Origin: Acholoe squamosa
Taxonomy: Eukaryota; Annelida; Polychaeta; Phyllodocida; Polynoidae
Direction of reading: 5' to 3'
Assembly: GCA_949317995.1 (NCBI GenBank)
Contig: OX439038.1
Coordinates: forward strand, 35,655,113-35,719,112
DNA: 64,000 nt
Part shown: positions 31,441 to 44,261 of the stretch, in pieces
Layout of the letters: each line of letters begins with the position of its first letter
Numbering within the stretch: the stretch's first letter is position 1
Made by a program: the position numbers and the translations under genes
The notes under the pieces: model-generated
What the model saw: the letters and a program-made list of their open reading frames with translations, nothing else
The model's database searches: none
What the model was told of the DNA's origin: nothing

Positions 31441-32382
31441 ATAGCAAAGATAAAGCTTCTGCGTGATTTCCCTGCTAAGGACAACTTTAAGCGGGTAATG
31501 CCACCTATTCTTTAACCGGACAACAGAGCCCCAAAGCCACGACAAGCTGCCCCCCACAGCGGGGGGGGGGGGGGGGCAGCGGCAGCAGCAACAGCAGCCA
31601 TGAACGCTTGGTCACAGTTTAGATAAACTACTCATGTCTTAGGTTCAAAAGAAAAGCATATCAGGACATATCAAAATTAATATAGACTGTCATCGACTTT
31701 AATTGAACTTTACTCTGTTATTTCCATTTGTTTTTTTAGGGTGGATGAAACCGACACCACAATGTCAAGAAAACATGAAAATTATTTATTTAAGGTCACT
31801 TTTTAAATAATTCTACTGATCTCGAGCATGCTTGTATATAATAACCTGAATCATGACAAGAGAACTTGGTCCCATAATGGGAAATGGTTTTCCCTTTGGA
31901 AAAATGACAATGATATTTGTTTTCTAATGTCACTTTCAGTGAAGCACCTTATATTTTACATATAATGTTCTTATAATTTTCTAGCGGACATGAGAACAAG
32001 AAGAAAAGATATGACTGGTCATATCTCAAAGTGAATAAAAATTATTTGAATATCTTTAACATGTTTTTTGCCTTAACGTCCATCTTTTTAAAATGGCATC
32101 TACATGTATCATTTGTAGACCTTAGCGACTATGAAGATAAAAAACCATTAACAAAAAACATGGCAGTAACTTTTTCTTAACCCAACTGTAGGCTACTTAA
32201 AACAACTATTTTTTGGCAGAAAACAGCTTCCTCTTTTCCCTGATCCACTAGCCACTTTAGGTTAACATAGATTACCTGTGTATGTCACATGGCACAAAAT
32301 AACATAATATTATTATGTAGGTACAGACATTCGAAAACTAGCAAAGTCCACTTTTTCAGCTACCACGTCTTCAGCTGCCTCA
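31441..32382. other. spacer between the convergent Harbinger genes
   Basis: Includes an 18-base G run flanked by GCAGC repeats (about 31561-31600) and AT-rich filler with possible polyadenylation sites. No coding signal. Confidence 0.6.
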
Positions 32383-35300
32383 TCACAAATCTAAATATTG
32401 TCTTTTTATCCGTATGCGTTCAGAGCGCTTAGGAGCACCTTCACGGTCAGAGCCTGATGTGCAGGATGCGGCATCAAAGTTGCTGTCCGCGTGGTCCTGG
32501 ACGTGAATGGGTTCTCTAATGTCATTGGATGTTTGAACATGTACATGGCCTTCCCCTTGACCTTCGTCGACTGGCAGCCCTTCTGTTTCCCCGGTCGCAT
32601 TATCCCCAGTCCCTGCTCCTTCAGCTTTAGTCTGTAATCCGTCATTAGAGTCATGGTATGCAAGTGTCTGGTTGGCTGTCTCACAGTCATCATCTTGAAA
32701 CGCCTGCGTTCCAGGATTCAAGTCATATTCTTCATTTATGACATTAAATGATCCAGCAGGTTCCCCTGAACCAGATGTAAGTGTAATTGAAGTCTTGTCC
32801 TGAAGTATCACAAAATCATCTCGGCTCTTTACTGTGAAGGTGGGCAGACCCCCTCTATCATTGCTTTCACTTGCCTCTTGACAAATAGCTGTGAAAAGAT
32901 TCAAGAATGCGAAGACAATAATATAACAATAACAATAATTTTCCTTATTTATTTAGAACCCTTTTTTTTCTAACTATCATTTGATAATTAGAACATCCCT
33001 GCATTTTTTCAAATGATCAAATGATAGTGACAAAAAAAAACAGGGATGCCACTCAACGTACCCCAAAATTTCTTTTTTTGTCCTAATTTTCTCTGTTTAT
33101 GAAATACCTACATCCAAGAGGACATGAAAATCGGAATTTCTAAACAAGTTGGGAAACATGGGATAAATTTTAGTTACCTGCTGCTGGAATTATAACCTTG
33201 GACTGCGTTCCAGATATGGTCCCCCCATCCGTCAAAAATTCTGAAGACGTATGGTAGTTGCCACCCTCTTCTTCTGTTAAAAGAAAGAAAACAGAGAATG
33301 ATTTTCTTTGTCACCTTTCAATTTTCCCCTCCCTGTTAGCACATGACGACAAAAAGACTTGAATAAAGTGTTAGGATTACCATGCAGCTGGTTTCAAAAG
33401 GGTAGTTAAATTTCCATGATCCGTACCTGCATTAGTGTATGGATGGGTGAGGAGTGCCCCAACACTTGAATCTTGAACATGAATCCCAGCTTCCACGGGG
33501 GTAGTCTCTTCTCTGCCCTCTGTGTCATTAGAGGTAGCTTCCGGAGCCTCGTAGTCTGTGCCACGCTCAACCACTGCTGGAGCTGGAACAAAATATTTTT
33601 CTTCTGATCATTTTTTTCTTTAAGGTAATATAATCTGGAAGGGGATGAGGATGTGGTTTAAGGCTAGGATATGTTTAGGTTTTATATGTATAGGCATTTA
33701 TTTAGACATAGACCATAGTCAAGGTAACTTATTTTTCTTTTGGAATCTCATTGCCTGCTGATACTACAGTTTGCATGTCATTAACTATTGAAAGTAAAAA
33801 AGATACTTTTCTCACCTCGAATTAAGTTATGATTAAAAGAGTACGAGACAGCTTGATTTAATTTTTCGACTGTTCCTATCACCTGCTGAAGTATGGTATC
33901 AGCAGTTTCAGCTGTCTTGAGTCCTGTTGCGCACCTCTGTTGTAGGTGATCTCCTTCTATGAGCAATATACTGAAGGTTTTAGACAAAGACACAACGGAG
34001 TCCTGCATCCTAATGAACCCGCCATTAAGTTTAGTCTGGGCCTGGGTTAGTTTTTCGTTTTTTTCGATCATGATTTCACTTAGCCTTTCTATTGCCTTCA
34101 CCATTTGCACTTGTTTGGTAACTATCTTATTTTTCAGGTCTGAGTGTATACCTGCCAGGGTTTCACTGTCCTCTTGTTGCTCTTTTTGTTGTTGGACAAG
34201 GAACTTGGTTTGCATGTTCAGCATAGTATCTGCTTGGGTTCTCAGATTGGCAGCAGTTTGATGAGAATGTTCACATAGGGCTGAAGTTATACCCGTGCTG
34301 ACCCCTTTCAGCGACTTAACCATGATGTTTGCAGTTTAACAGGCATTTTGTGCAACCTCATCCTGGTGTTTCAGGAGAGACTCACAAATTTTCTCTTGCT
34401 GCTTTATTATATGCTTGGTACTTTCTTCAAGTATAGCACGCTTAACGGATTCAATATCAGCTCTCGTACATCCTTGAACTGCTGTATTGTTATAAGGAGA
34501 ATTTCTACCTAAAGAGGGAAGAGAAGTATTGGGGCTAGTTTGAAACAGTTTCCTCCTTTTTTCGTCAGACTTTGCCTCCTCCACCAATGATGTGTCTGCT
34601 TTCCTTTTGCTGGTAGACAAGTTATCGTTTCTAGCCTTCCCATTTCCCATATGTGGGGTACTCATGGTGAAAACAGGGGAAGCAGGGCACTCCTCAACCC
34701 CAGATATGTCTTCTTCTAATAATCCGCTGAAAGATAGAGGTCTGGTCCTCCTCCTCTTTTGCCCGTTTTTCAGGTTGTTCCACATCCTCTGTATGTTCTA
34801 TCTCAGGCTCTGGGTCATGTTTCAAGTTAGAAGAGCAAGGCCATGCAGGTTCCTCCTTCTCAGGAACTGGTTTGAAAGTTTTCTGTGTTCTAACGGGAGG
34901 GGTCTTCTGTGCGAGAACAGGTTTACGAGGGCCAGGGGCAGGCCTTTGAGAAACAATGGTAGGATCCTTGAGAGGAGCTTTCTCTTTAAGTATAGGTATA
35001 AGGGCTTTTTTACAGGGGTCAATTTGTTCGGGGTATTCCTCCTCAGTATCTGGTCTGCCTCTACCAAAAGAATTTTTTTTTCTTTCATGTCGTTCTCTGG
35101 CATGAGGCGAAAGGTCGTCTTCGGGGTTTCTAGGTTTACCTATTATTCTTTTTTTTTGTTTTTTTCTCTCTTGTTGAAATTCAACATAGTGGTCTGCGTG
35201 ATACTTTTGCTTGGCGGAGTCTTTAGTTCATCGTCATCCGGTAAAGACACGTTTTTTTGTTCCTTCGGGGATACGCAGGTAAGTAGTTGGCCTCATCCTG

Positions 35301-37878
35301 TATGTCATAGTGGTCGACTGGGTCTGTTTCCTCCTCCTGTTCATCAAGGTTGTAGTCCCCCTCTTCAACGTCCAGGATGGGAGCTGTGTCAGGGAATTTT
35401 TTTTTTTTTCACTCTTTCTACAAACACATACATGCATCCGTAAAGAGGATATTATATTACAGATTATTACATTGACATAACCGGTCAATTTATTTTCAAT
35501 ATATGATATTATTTCTCTTCCACCTTACCGCTCCCCCATACATGATTTGACTCTTAATTTGAATTAAATACCATATAATATAATTTGGCTAACCTCCATC
35601 TTCGTCCTCTGCCAGAAGGTCGCCCTCTAACACCGCACGCAGAGCGTCGCTGGGCATCTGCATCGCGACATAATCCTCCCTGTTTTCTCGCTGTGGGTCG
35701 TAGCAGGACCAAGGCTTTTCTTGTCTCCCTCCTCCCTTTAAGTTGGGAGGTTGCATTCCCGGTATACCTGAAATGAGATTCATATGTGCCTTCATTGTTT
35801 TGTTAGGAAATTCCTGTGCCCATACCAGAAAATTAGCAATTTCCAATTTATTTACTGAGGATAGAGCAAAAATAATTAGATTATATGCAAAGAATAACTT
35901 CAGCACACAGATGGCCCATTGACACACAGAAAAAGCCATAATACTTCACTTACCAAGTGTCACATCTTCCCCAACCCAATCAAGTATGGCCTCCTCCAGT
36001 TCAGTGAGATAGTCATTTTCGTCGCGTTGCCCACTACCTGATCGATATTTGGCGTCTGTCCTCTGTCTCTGAAGAAAATAGAAAAGAAAAGATGAAAAAT
36101 TAATACTGATCTTACACCGTTTTGGTTTGACAGCTAACTTTACCCAGAGCTACAACAAAAGCACACAGAAAGGGAATTGATATAGGGAAAGGGAATTGAC
36201 ACATCTAATTGAACCACTATAGATAATTGCCAGAGTATCCCTGTACATCTATTTACAGTATAGTGTTACCGTACCTTTTTCTTGGTATCCTGGCCAAAAT
36301 ACAGGAGTTTGTCTCTACATTGCTTGACGGACCACTCCCTCTTGCCTATAGACTCGACATACTCTGACGAGAAAACAAAATCTTTCTTACAATACGTGCC
36401 TCTACATAAATTTGTTCTAATGTTTTCATTTTTATTTAAGAAAATTAATGTCAGCTTCTTTCACTCTGTGAGCCAAGGAGAAAAGAATCCATGGACAAAA
36501 GCACATCATAATGTGATAAAATAAGACTAGGTGAGAAGGACAAATTACATATATAATAAAATATAGTAAAACTGGTTATTATGTTAACGCTGTAAGTCAA
36601 AAAAAAGAAAAACAGAGAAAACAATTATAACTTACCTAAAAGTTCCTCCCACGCAAGTTTTTTCATGGTCCTGGGGTCGCTGCTGCTCTTGAACTTGCCC
36701 TTCAAGACGAGTTTCAAATGGTTAACCCCGAATATAAGGACTCTGAGCTCTAAGGGATTCCAGTGCTTCAGAGTTGTGTCAGAAGTACAAGAGGCAGCGA
36801 AAGTGTTCACTGCCCCCCCCTCAAGAACTTTTTGCTCTACGTCCTCGGCCCCTAGCCCGGGTGCCTCTGTTTCCCCTACCGGACACTCCTGATCCACGGG
36901 GCCTTCCCCTACCCCTGGTAGGTGGTACAGAAGAACAACCACGACCTTATGACCCCCAAGAAGTCTTCTTCTTGGGGGTCATAAGAAGGGTCATGCCGGC
37001 TGTCGTCTTGGTCTTGTCTAGGAGCAGAAGGCTTCCTAGAGAGGCCATAATGGGAAAAGTGTTCACTGCTGGGAGCCTTCCCTTTCTGACGTTTGTCAGA
37101 GAGATTTTTCTCTTTCTGGTCTTTGAGATACTGATTATAGAAGAGGTGGAACATATAGTTTATGTTTTGTTGTCCGCCGTCCCCTGCGAAATCTGAGGTT
37201 TAACTTGCTCCTCCTCCTCCTCCTCCTCTTCTCCTTCCTGCGCGTACTCCTCCTCCTCCTCCTCCAGATCGTCATAATCCTCCTCCTCATAACAGGTTTT
37301 CTGTAGGAACATAAAAAAAGTACATGTGTTAATGTGGACACACATAACAGACAAACATCTTTTTCCATTTCTTCACACAAAATTCAGAAAAGAAATAGCT
37401 ATAAAGGGGTCAAAGCCCCCCCCCACAAAAACACACCAGAAAACCTACTCCCTGTGAACTTGACCTACTTTTAGGCCTAATAACCTAGCCAACTACATGA
37501 AACCACCGCATTATGATAACACTATAGTGCTTTACCTTCCATAGACTAGATAAGACGGACAGAACTAACTGATTTACACGTACACCTCCTCTAATATACT
37601 GCCCCATTCTCTCCTGTGTTTCTACAGGGCTTGACAGATACCCCCCCCCCTCGCAATCCCAGACAAACGCCTTTTTCTTGAGTTTTATTTGTTGTGGGCC
37701 TCGTACGAGTGACAGTGACAGTGACATTTTAGCAGACAGCCGGCGCTGTCACCTTGGAAATGCTGCTGTGAGAGAATGACAGGCCACCTTCACTACACAG
37801 GTACGTTCTTCTATTCCCCGATGTTCCTCCATTTGAAAGACATAAGTTACAACTCACCTTGTCTCTTACTTTAGGCAT
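32383..37878 (-). CDS. Harbinger-associated Myb/SANT-like DNA-binding protein, multi-exon
   Basis: Inferred exons (- strand): 37878-37858 (MPKVRDK), 37300 to about 37199 (acidic), about 36900-36636, 36363-36275, 36068-35954, 35767-35594, 35383-33816, 33582-33427, 33273-33178, 32888-32383. Phases match at every well-defined junction, mostly phase 1. The Myb-like domain spans three exons: HWNPLELRVLIFGVNH, LKGKFKSS, KKLAWEELL, then EYVESIGKREWSVKQCRDKL. An AT-hook-like RGRGRPRGSG lies near 36910. The big exon holds a basic/proline-rich part and a coiled coil (MLNMQTKFLVQQQKEQQ to ATGLKTAETAD). In Harbinger elements this partner brings transposase to the ends and the nucleus. Lesions: two A-run frameshifts near 35245 and 35150, one G/A-repeat frameshift near 34745, an in-frame TAA at 34336. 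Confidence 0.75.
36947..36984. repeat. perfect 17-bp-stem hairpin inside the Myb-like gene
   Basis: TTATGACCCCCAAGAAG, loop TCTT, then the exact reverse complement. It interrupts the frame leading to the AT-hook-like segment, which suggests a small inverted duplication. Confidence 0.9.
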
Positions 37879-38807
37879 TTCTTTCGTTCACTTTCGGCCA
37901 AACATCAATTCAAAACAAGCTTTCGCCCAAGCCGGAAGAACATGGCGGACCCCGACATCCCATAATTCATGACCTCACAGCGGATTTCCCGTGTTTCCCC
38001 GAATAAAAATCCTAGATTTGGGCCCGACTATAAGAGGGTCCACTACTGTAAATAACAAACGCGGAGGGTGATATAATAAACACGGAGGTTCAAAGGCGGA
38101 CGTCCGTGTTCGACTGTCCGCGTTTAATAAAAAGGGTCCGCGTTTATTAAAATATCACGGAGGGTATAACAGACTGGTAACTGAAACGGTTAGCCTGTTT
38201 TTTTTTAAGAGTCCGGAGAGGGGTCCACATTGAACATCCGTATTTATTAAGGGTATAATAAAAGTGGTGAAAAGGCCTCCTGGTATCATGGTATTATCCG
38301 AAAAGAAATTACATACTGATCTCAAATCAGTAATTTATTATACATTACACTAACAATAATTCTTTCCCCATGGTCGCTGTGGACTCCATGTATCAATATA
38401 ACTGGGTCTGGCACCTCAATCTGCCATATTCTAGGGACTTTCAACGATGGGAGAAGGCATTTTGACTTATGGTTCAAAGTTATGTAATCCGTGGAGGGAA
38501 TAATGTTTGCGTAATTGTACATTCTGAATTGTGATTGTGTCTTTATTTACAGCTCATAATCTAATACCAATTATTTTACTTTATTTATCTCAAATGGATT
38601 TCAGGGAGGGTGTTTGAGGGATAAGCTCATTTGAGGGATAAGAGCGTTTGAGGGATAAGAGCGTTTGAGGCTTAAGAGGGTTTGAGGGATAAGAGCCTTT
38701 GAGGCTTAAGACACATGTTTGAGGGATAAGATCCTGTGGCTGCTCTTAACCCTCAAACAGGTACCTGTTTGCCGGTTAACAGCTGTTTGAGAGATAAGAG
38801 CCCCACA

Positions 38808-39900
38808 AGGGGCCATAGCCCCAAGTACATTTTAGATAAAAAGATTTGACCCTGAAAAATGGTTGTGTTTTAGAGGATTCTACTTCAAAGTTTTGATGTG
38901 TTCTAATGAGAGTTAGGTGGTTTATTTCTGCAAGAAATGTCAGAATTCAACCTTGAAAATTAGTCTGTCATGAGGGCTTTGGGGACAAAATGCTCCAAAA
39001 TAACTTTCATATTCTTCTGAATTGGTGTTTTATAAAAGGTTCAATTTGAAGCAGAGTATATGGCTTAAAAAACATTTTCAATGTTGTTCACATAATTTCG
39101 GGGTTGTGTATTATAAGAAATTTTCCAGATTATACCTAACATCATTTGGGAGATTAAGGAGGCAAGTTGCTGCAAAGGGTTTTAATTTTTTTACCATTAC
39201 AATGTGTGTGACAGAAGCTTGGGAGCATAGGCCTATTCCTCCTAGAAATCTTCAGATCCTATCAGTAATTCTAAGTTACTGTGTTCTTAGACTTATGTTG
39301 TAAATGTGTCCAGGAAGGTTTTCTAATTCTAACTTTGAAATAGATGTGATTTAGAGTTTTTGGATGGAGCTTTAGATCTTGCCTTCGAAATGTGTGTGAT
39401 CTAGGTGCAATATTCAGTGATGCTACTTTTCCTGGTTTACCAGGAATTCCTGGTTTTCATTCTAAGATTCCTGTATTAAATTATATTAAATTCCTGGGAA
39501 AATGTGTCCAAAAGTCCAGTTTTCCTGGTTTTTGTCAGCCAGTGAGTGGCATCTCTGAATATTTGAATTAAATCCGTATATTCTAGGGGATGGGGGGGGG
39601 GGGCTAGGGAATTCATACATTTCTCTAAATTAATGTAGGAATTTCAGCCCTAGCTTTTTGTGTCACGAAGCAAAATAAAAATCCAAAAGTATATTCTGGA
39701 GGACATGTTGCTCCAAGGAGATTCAGATTCAAGATAACAATAAGTTCAACAAATTGCTGCATTGTATCTAAAGGGTTTTTGGAATGTATTTCTTCAAGAC
39801 AATTCCAGGAACAAAATTACCAAATAAATCTGTTGAGAAGCACATAACTTTGGATCTAATTAGAGTATTTAGAAAATTCCTTCAGATTTAGAAGGCTGAG
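38808..39900. repeat. degenerate repeat array, right part
   Basis: Loosely repeated units such as GGACAAAATGCTCCAAAATAAC, GCAAGTTGCTGCAAAGGG and GGACATGTTGCTCCAAGGAG, matching those at 28380-28917. Period is irregular (roughly 70-90 bp). Confidence 0.5.
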
Positions 39901-42175
39901 AATCTGCTCCATGTCACTGTTGCATTTTCTAAGGTCTCTGTCGCACATTTTTTGCGACATTGGGACAGCTGCCCACCCCTGTATCATCATTCTGCCATTT
40001 GGCAGCTCCCTATCTGTTACAGTGTTAAAGAAGGGGTTCTTCCATGGGCCTGAATGGGTAGTTATATTACATTTTTTATTGTATGCTGTACATGGCTAAA
40101 AAGATACATTATTCTTCTCTCTATAGATATAAAAGATGTAGTGGTTATCATGATTTCTCTTTTATAAATAGTTAGATTACTTTTTGATGATAGTGATCTT
40201 GACTGCTGTGTGTGCTCGCCAAATAATGCACATAGGGAAGACACACACACTACTGCTGGCTCAAAAGTAGGTCTAATATCAGTATATCAGGATGAAATCA
40301 TGTGGGGTATACCTATAAGTATAATCATTTAGTAATTTCTCCTAAGTTAAGTACTTCATATTCAGTGCTATTGTATAGTAACTTTGACAGCCTATAGCAA
40401 ATTAACTTACCAGCAAAGTATCTCAGTATGTGCCCCTAATATAGGTAATAAGACTCCACATAACAGAATTACTGTAAATAAAAGCCCATTTCTGGCCATA
40501 GCAATGTTCTTCATGTGGTATTTACCCTACAGAGAAGGGCCCTGGCCTGTTTACCCACACCCGGGGCTCTGCCTGCCATGAGGGGTGAGTGGGTATGGCC
40601 CTGTGTGTACCTGGGACTACCTGTAGTGCTACTCACACCACCTGCTTGGTACTAGTATTGGCAGAAATCAGGGGTAGCCAAAACCATGAAAAACAACTAT
40701 GACTGCCTAAGTATACAACATTTCACATTAATTCTTTCATCAATCTTAATGTCTGCATAGGTATTCGTCATTAAAACTATGATTATTTTGAAATATGTGA
40801 CCCATCCTAACAAAGTGATACTGAAGTCGCACATTAGGAAGTCTAGATATGGCCCTTTCAAGTGGTAAAGTGTCAAAAATATCAGATTTTTCAAAATTGA
40901 TATTTTAGCATTTATCTAACATATGGGTAGATATATTTCAGAATCCTTGCTTACTAAACTGAATTTAAGCCCCAAATGCCTAAGAGACATAGCTCTTGTT
41001 TTCATGGTTATATAAAATTACATAGAAATTATATAGGAATCATAAATTATCATCTGTTTTTTATCTCAATTATCTCAGTTTAATCAATTTTTTATTGATC
41101 CGACTAAATTTACCGACAGGAGATCTGTAGAGGACCACCTGGTTCAAAAATGCAAGTGTTATATATCAAATGAAAGCTTTTGATGAGCTGTAAATGAATA
41201 TGCCAATAACTAAACATTTTGTATGTGCAACTTCCGAACTATTTTGTAAGGATGGGTCACATATGTGTTTTCTGCCGAACATGCTAGCATAACGCCACAA
41301 GTACAAGCCATATGATCCAACAAACAGAAAGTGCTTAGCAAGCTAACCAAAAGACCCTACCTGTGACCATTCTCCTTGCTGGAAGGTCATGTTAGAAGAT
41401 ATTGGCTAGGACTTTATTTTAGGACATAGATATGTTCTTAACAAGATATAGGTACATCTGTCTGTCACCAGTGATCTCATCTAGATGATGGAAAACATCC
41501 ATATAACAATTAACATTCTATCCAGATATGTTCAGGAGTTTGTATCTGATGCTAGTGACGTAATGGAGATACTGTAGCCACCATATTTCAGGGCATTTCC
41601 ACATGTACATTCATAATATGCTTTAGCATTTGAATATTCATTGTTGGGCTCAACCTTCTCAGTTGGTAATGTGGCACTCTGAAGGGTTGGCATGATACAT
41701 TGATGCAGCATTGATGAACTTGTCTGTAGAAGGGACTATCACAGAATCAATTTTTGTGTCCCATTTCTATGTCTATGGGTTTAAGTCTCTGAAAACAGCA
41801 TGGAATAAAGATTAAAAACAGCTATGCCATCTGTGAAAATTATTTTGATGAGATATGTTTATTTATATATTTTTTTAATTTTTTCCCCCCAAAAAAACCA
41901 CAAAAATGCAGATCTTAAGAAAAAAAAGGCTACTAATAACGCTGGATTACCCTTTGAGAAAGGGTCTTATTCTACACAGAAAAACAAATGAAAATATCCA
42001 CCGTCCTCTTTGGAGACTGGACAACATTTTCATTAATAAATTTTGAAGAAAAAGTGATTTTCTCTTTTGTTTCAGCCATTTTGAATGTATCTAGATATGG
42101 GCAGGTGATTTATCTTATTTTCAGTGTTAGTTCATAGGTTTACTCCTAGAGGGCACATCAGTACAGGGTCTTACA
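39901..42175. other. no feature seen
   Basis: 2.3 kb of AT-rich sequence without a supported gene or repeat. Confidence 0.5.
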
Positions 42176-42635
42176 GATCACGTGGAACTAAATCCATTTC
42201 CTCTATGTTTCTATATAGCATAACACACAAAAACAGCCGCCTAAAATGTTCGTTGGTAAAAATTTTAACCACAGCACGGTTAACTCATCCCTTATACACA
42301 ATCTGACAGAATGTTGGATAGGCTTAACCCTGAAAATCTTAAATAAGGGAATGATATGTGCAGTGAGTGCCATTCTACTCTATTTTGGGCCTAAAAATCT
42401 CCATTGGCCAGATTAACTTTTGCATGCCTCATAAAATCCCCAAGGCCTGGCATAATATAAAAGCACACCTACTATTCCATTTATTAACTATTTGGGAACA
42501 CCTGTGATTTTTTTTCATAATTTTACCAATATTTCTTCTGTCTAATTCTAAACCAATCAGCAGTCAGAACACCCTTCAGTGCAGTCCTGAATACCATATG
42601 ACTCACGCGAGGGCAGCATTTACGTCCACGTAACC
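42176..42635. mobile_element. 460-bp MITE-like repeat, copy 1
   Basis: About 97 per cent identical by eye to 43552-44010, in direct orientation. The ends are imperfectly inverted: GATCACGTGGA and TCCACGTAACC. Flanks show no clean TSD here. Confidence 0.75.
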
Positions 42636-43551
42636 TTAATTAGGCAGGGGGTCTTCAGATTAAACTAAAACTTTTTTTTCCATGAAACCGCAGACTCTGT
42701 CCTATCATATCCTGAAGTGAGGTGGTAACAGCCTTTCTCAATGTCAAGATATGAGCGGGTCCATATGTGTAGATCACAGGGAAATTCCTACTGGTTTTCA
42801 GTGCTGTTTCTGAGCAGCGACTTTTATCATCAAAGACTCATGCACTAGACAAGTGAAAGCTCTAGAGCTGCCAAACTGCATATATGTATTGAATGCAGTC
42901 ACATGGTGATGAAGAGGGCATTGCTTTTGCAAGATATAGTGTGGCATTCCCCAGAGAAAATCACAAAATCATCGAAAATATCATATAATTGCTGAAAAAT
43001 GATTAATATTAGGCCTTTGATTAATCCAACTTTTATGAGATGATATCCTATCAGGGGATCATTTCTTTAGCTGTGCCTTTTCTGCTGTATGCATTTATAA
43101 ATATCTATTATCAACATTGTACCAATATCTGCACTCATGAACAAATTACTACTTGTTAATTGGATAATTGCTCGGTCATTGAAATTTTGACTGAACACCG
43201 CAAACCCGACCAAATTGTTAGTGGTCCCTATGGTAGGCCCTAATTGGACATCTGTGCATAAAAAGCTTTAGAAAGATTGAAATAAGGCTAAAAGTTAATT
43301 TTCAGCTGAAAATTTCATTCTGTTGGTGGGTTATGTCCAGAAAAAGTGGTGTTCGGGGCAATTTGTAGAAATTGCAATATTTTGGAAATTACCCTATCTC
43401 CGCAAGCAACATTTTCTAAGGTTTTTCTCATTTATACACCATTTATGTGGCTATTTTGGTCATATTCCTACAAAACCAGCCCTGCTGTAACAGAAAAATG
43501 ACTTTAAAATGTAATCTGAAATATGAAGGCAAAATGCCCATACCTCCTATA
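42636..43551. other. spacer between the two MITE-like copies
   Basis: No coding signal. Unique in the window as far as I can see. Confidence 0.5.
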
Positions 43552-44010
43552 GGTCACGTGGAACTAAATCCATTTCCTCTATGTTTCTATATAGCATAAC
43601 ACACAAAAACAGCCGCCTAAAATGTTCGTTGGTAAAAATTTTAACCACAGCATGGTTAACTCATCTCTCATACACAATCTGACAGAATGTTGGATAGGCT
43701 TAACCCTGAAAATCTTAAATAAGGGAATGATATGTGCAGTGAGTGCCATTCTACCCTATTTTGGGCCTAAAAATCTCCATTGGCCAGATTAACTTTTGCA
43801 TGCCTCATAAAATCCACAAGGCCTGGCATAATATAAAAGCACACCTACTATTCCATTTATTAACTATTTGGGAACATCTGTGATTTTTTTCAAAATTTTA
43901 CCAATATTTCTTCTGTCTAATTCTAAACCAATCAGCAGTCAGAACACCCTTCAGTGCAGTCCTGAATACCATATGACTTACGAGAGGGCAGCATTTACGT
44001 CCACGTAACC
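43552..44010. mobile_element. 460-bp MITE-like repeat, copy 2
   Basis: Ends GGTCACGTGGA and TCCACGTAACC, with TA on both sides (43550-43551, 44011-44012), which supports a TA-targeting element rather than a plain segmental duplication. Confidence 0.78.
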
Positions 44011-44135
44011 TACAGTGGGCGCTAGTGTGTAGAATTCACACTAGAGGGACCTACTGTGTTTTATAGACTGACACAAGTCTGTCCCATAGACTCTTCACCG
44101 GTGGGCCGATACTGTATTATCGCCCACCTGAGGGA

Positions 44136-44261
44136 GTCAGTTTCCGGTCTGGCATAGTTTAATTTTCAAACACTAGGTGTCCCTGACTTCCCTCTGCTTC
44201 TACAGGTGCTACAGCTGCCCTCTAGCGTAAGGCCTGTACACTGGACAGACCGGAAACTGAC
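44136..44261. repeat. inverted repeat, perfect 16-bp arms
   Basis: GTCAGTTTCCGGTCTG at 44136-44151 and its exact complement at 44246-44261, 94 bp apart. A smaller hairpin (GTGGGCCGATA / TATCGCCCAC) lies just before at 44101-44127. Confidence 0.85.

Larger units (their letters stand above)
29520..38283. mobile_element. 8.8-kb PIF/Harbinger transposon
   Basis: Inverted ends: CCAGGAGGCCGTTTCACC (29520) and GGTGAAAAGGCCTCCTGG (ending 38283), the match running on to a TTTATTATACC block on both sides. Internal subterminal copies of CGGACYTYCGTGTTC-like motifs are near both ends. It carries the two expected Harbinger genes: a transposase (+) and a Myb/SANT-like protein (-), converging. The expected TWA TSD is not clear. 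Confidence 0.85.
28918..38807. mobile_element. 9.9-kb TIR element with 5-bp TSD AGGGG
   Basis: TIRs start TGTGGGGCTCTTA at 28918 and end TAAGAGCCCCACA at 38807. The perfect TSD is AGGGG (28913-28917, 38808-38812). Subterminal arms (about 130 bp left, 190 bp right) are packed with CTTAAGCCTCAAACG and CTCTTATCCCTCAAA motifs. Without the Harbinger element nested at 29520-38283 it would be about 1.1 kb, so it is probably a small non-autonomous host that the larger element entered. I cannot assign its superfamily. Confidence 0.82.

Noticed and set aside
31441..32382. Further transposase exons after 31440
   Set aside because: Checked for coding sequence continuing LHNVARIAK; after about 31520 only stops and a G run remain.
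34592..35443. 283-codon ORF on the + strand
   Set aside because: Antisense to the Myb-like gene's large exon; its Phe/Ser/Leu-rich translation is a shadow of Lys/Glu-rich coding sequence.
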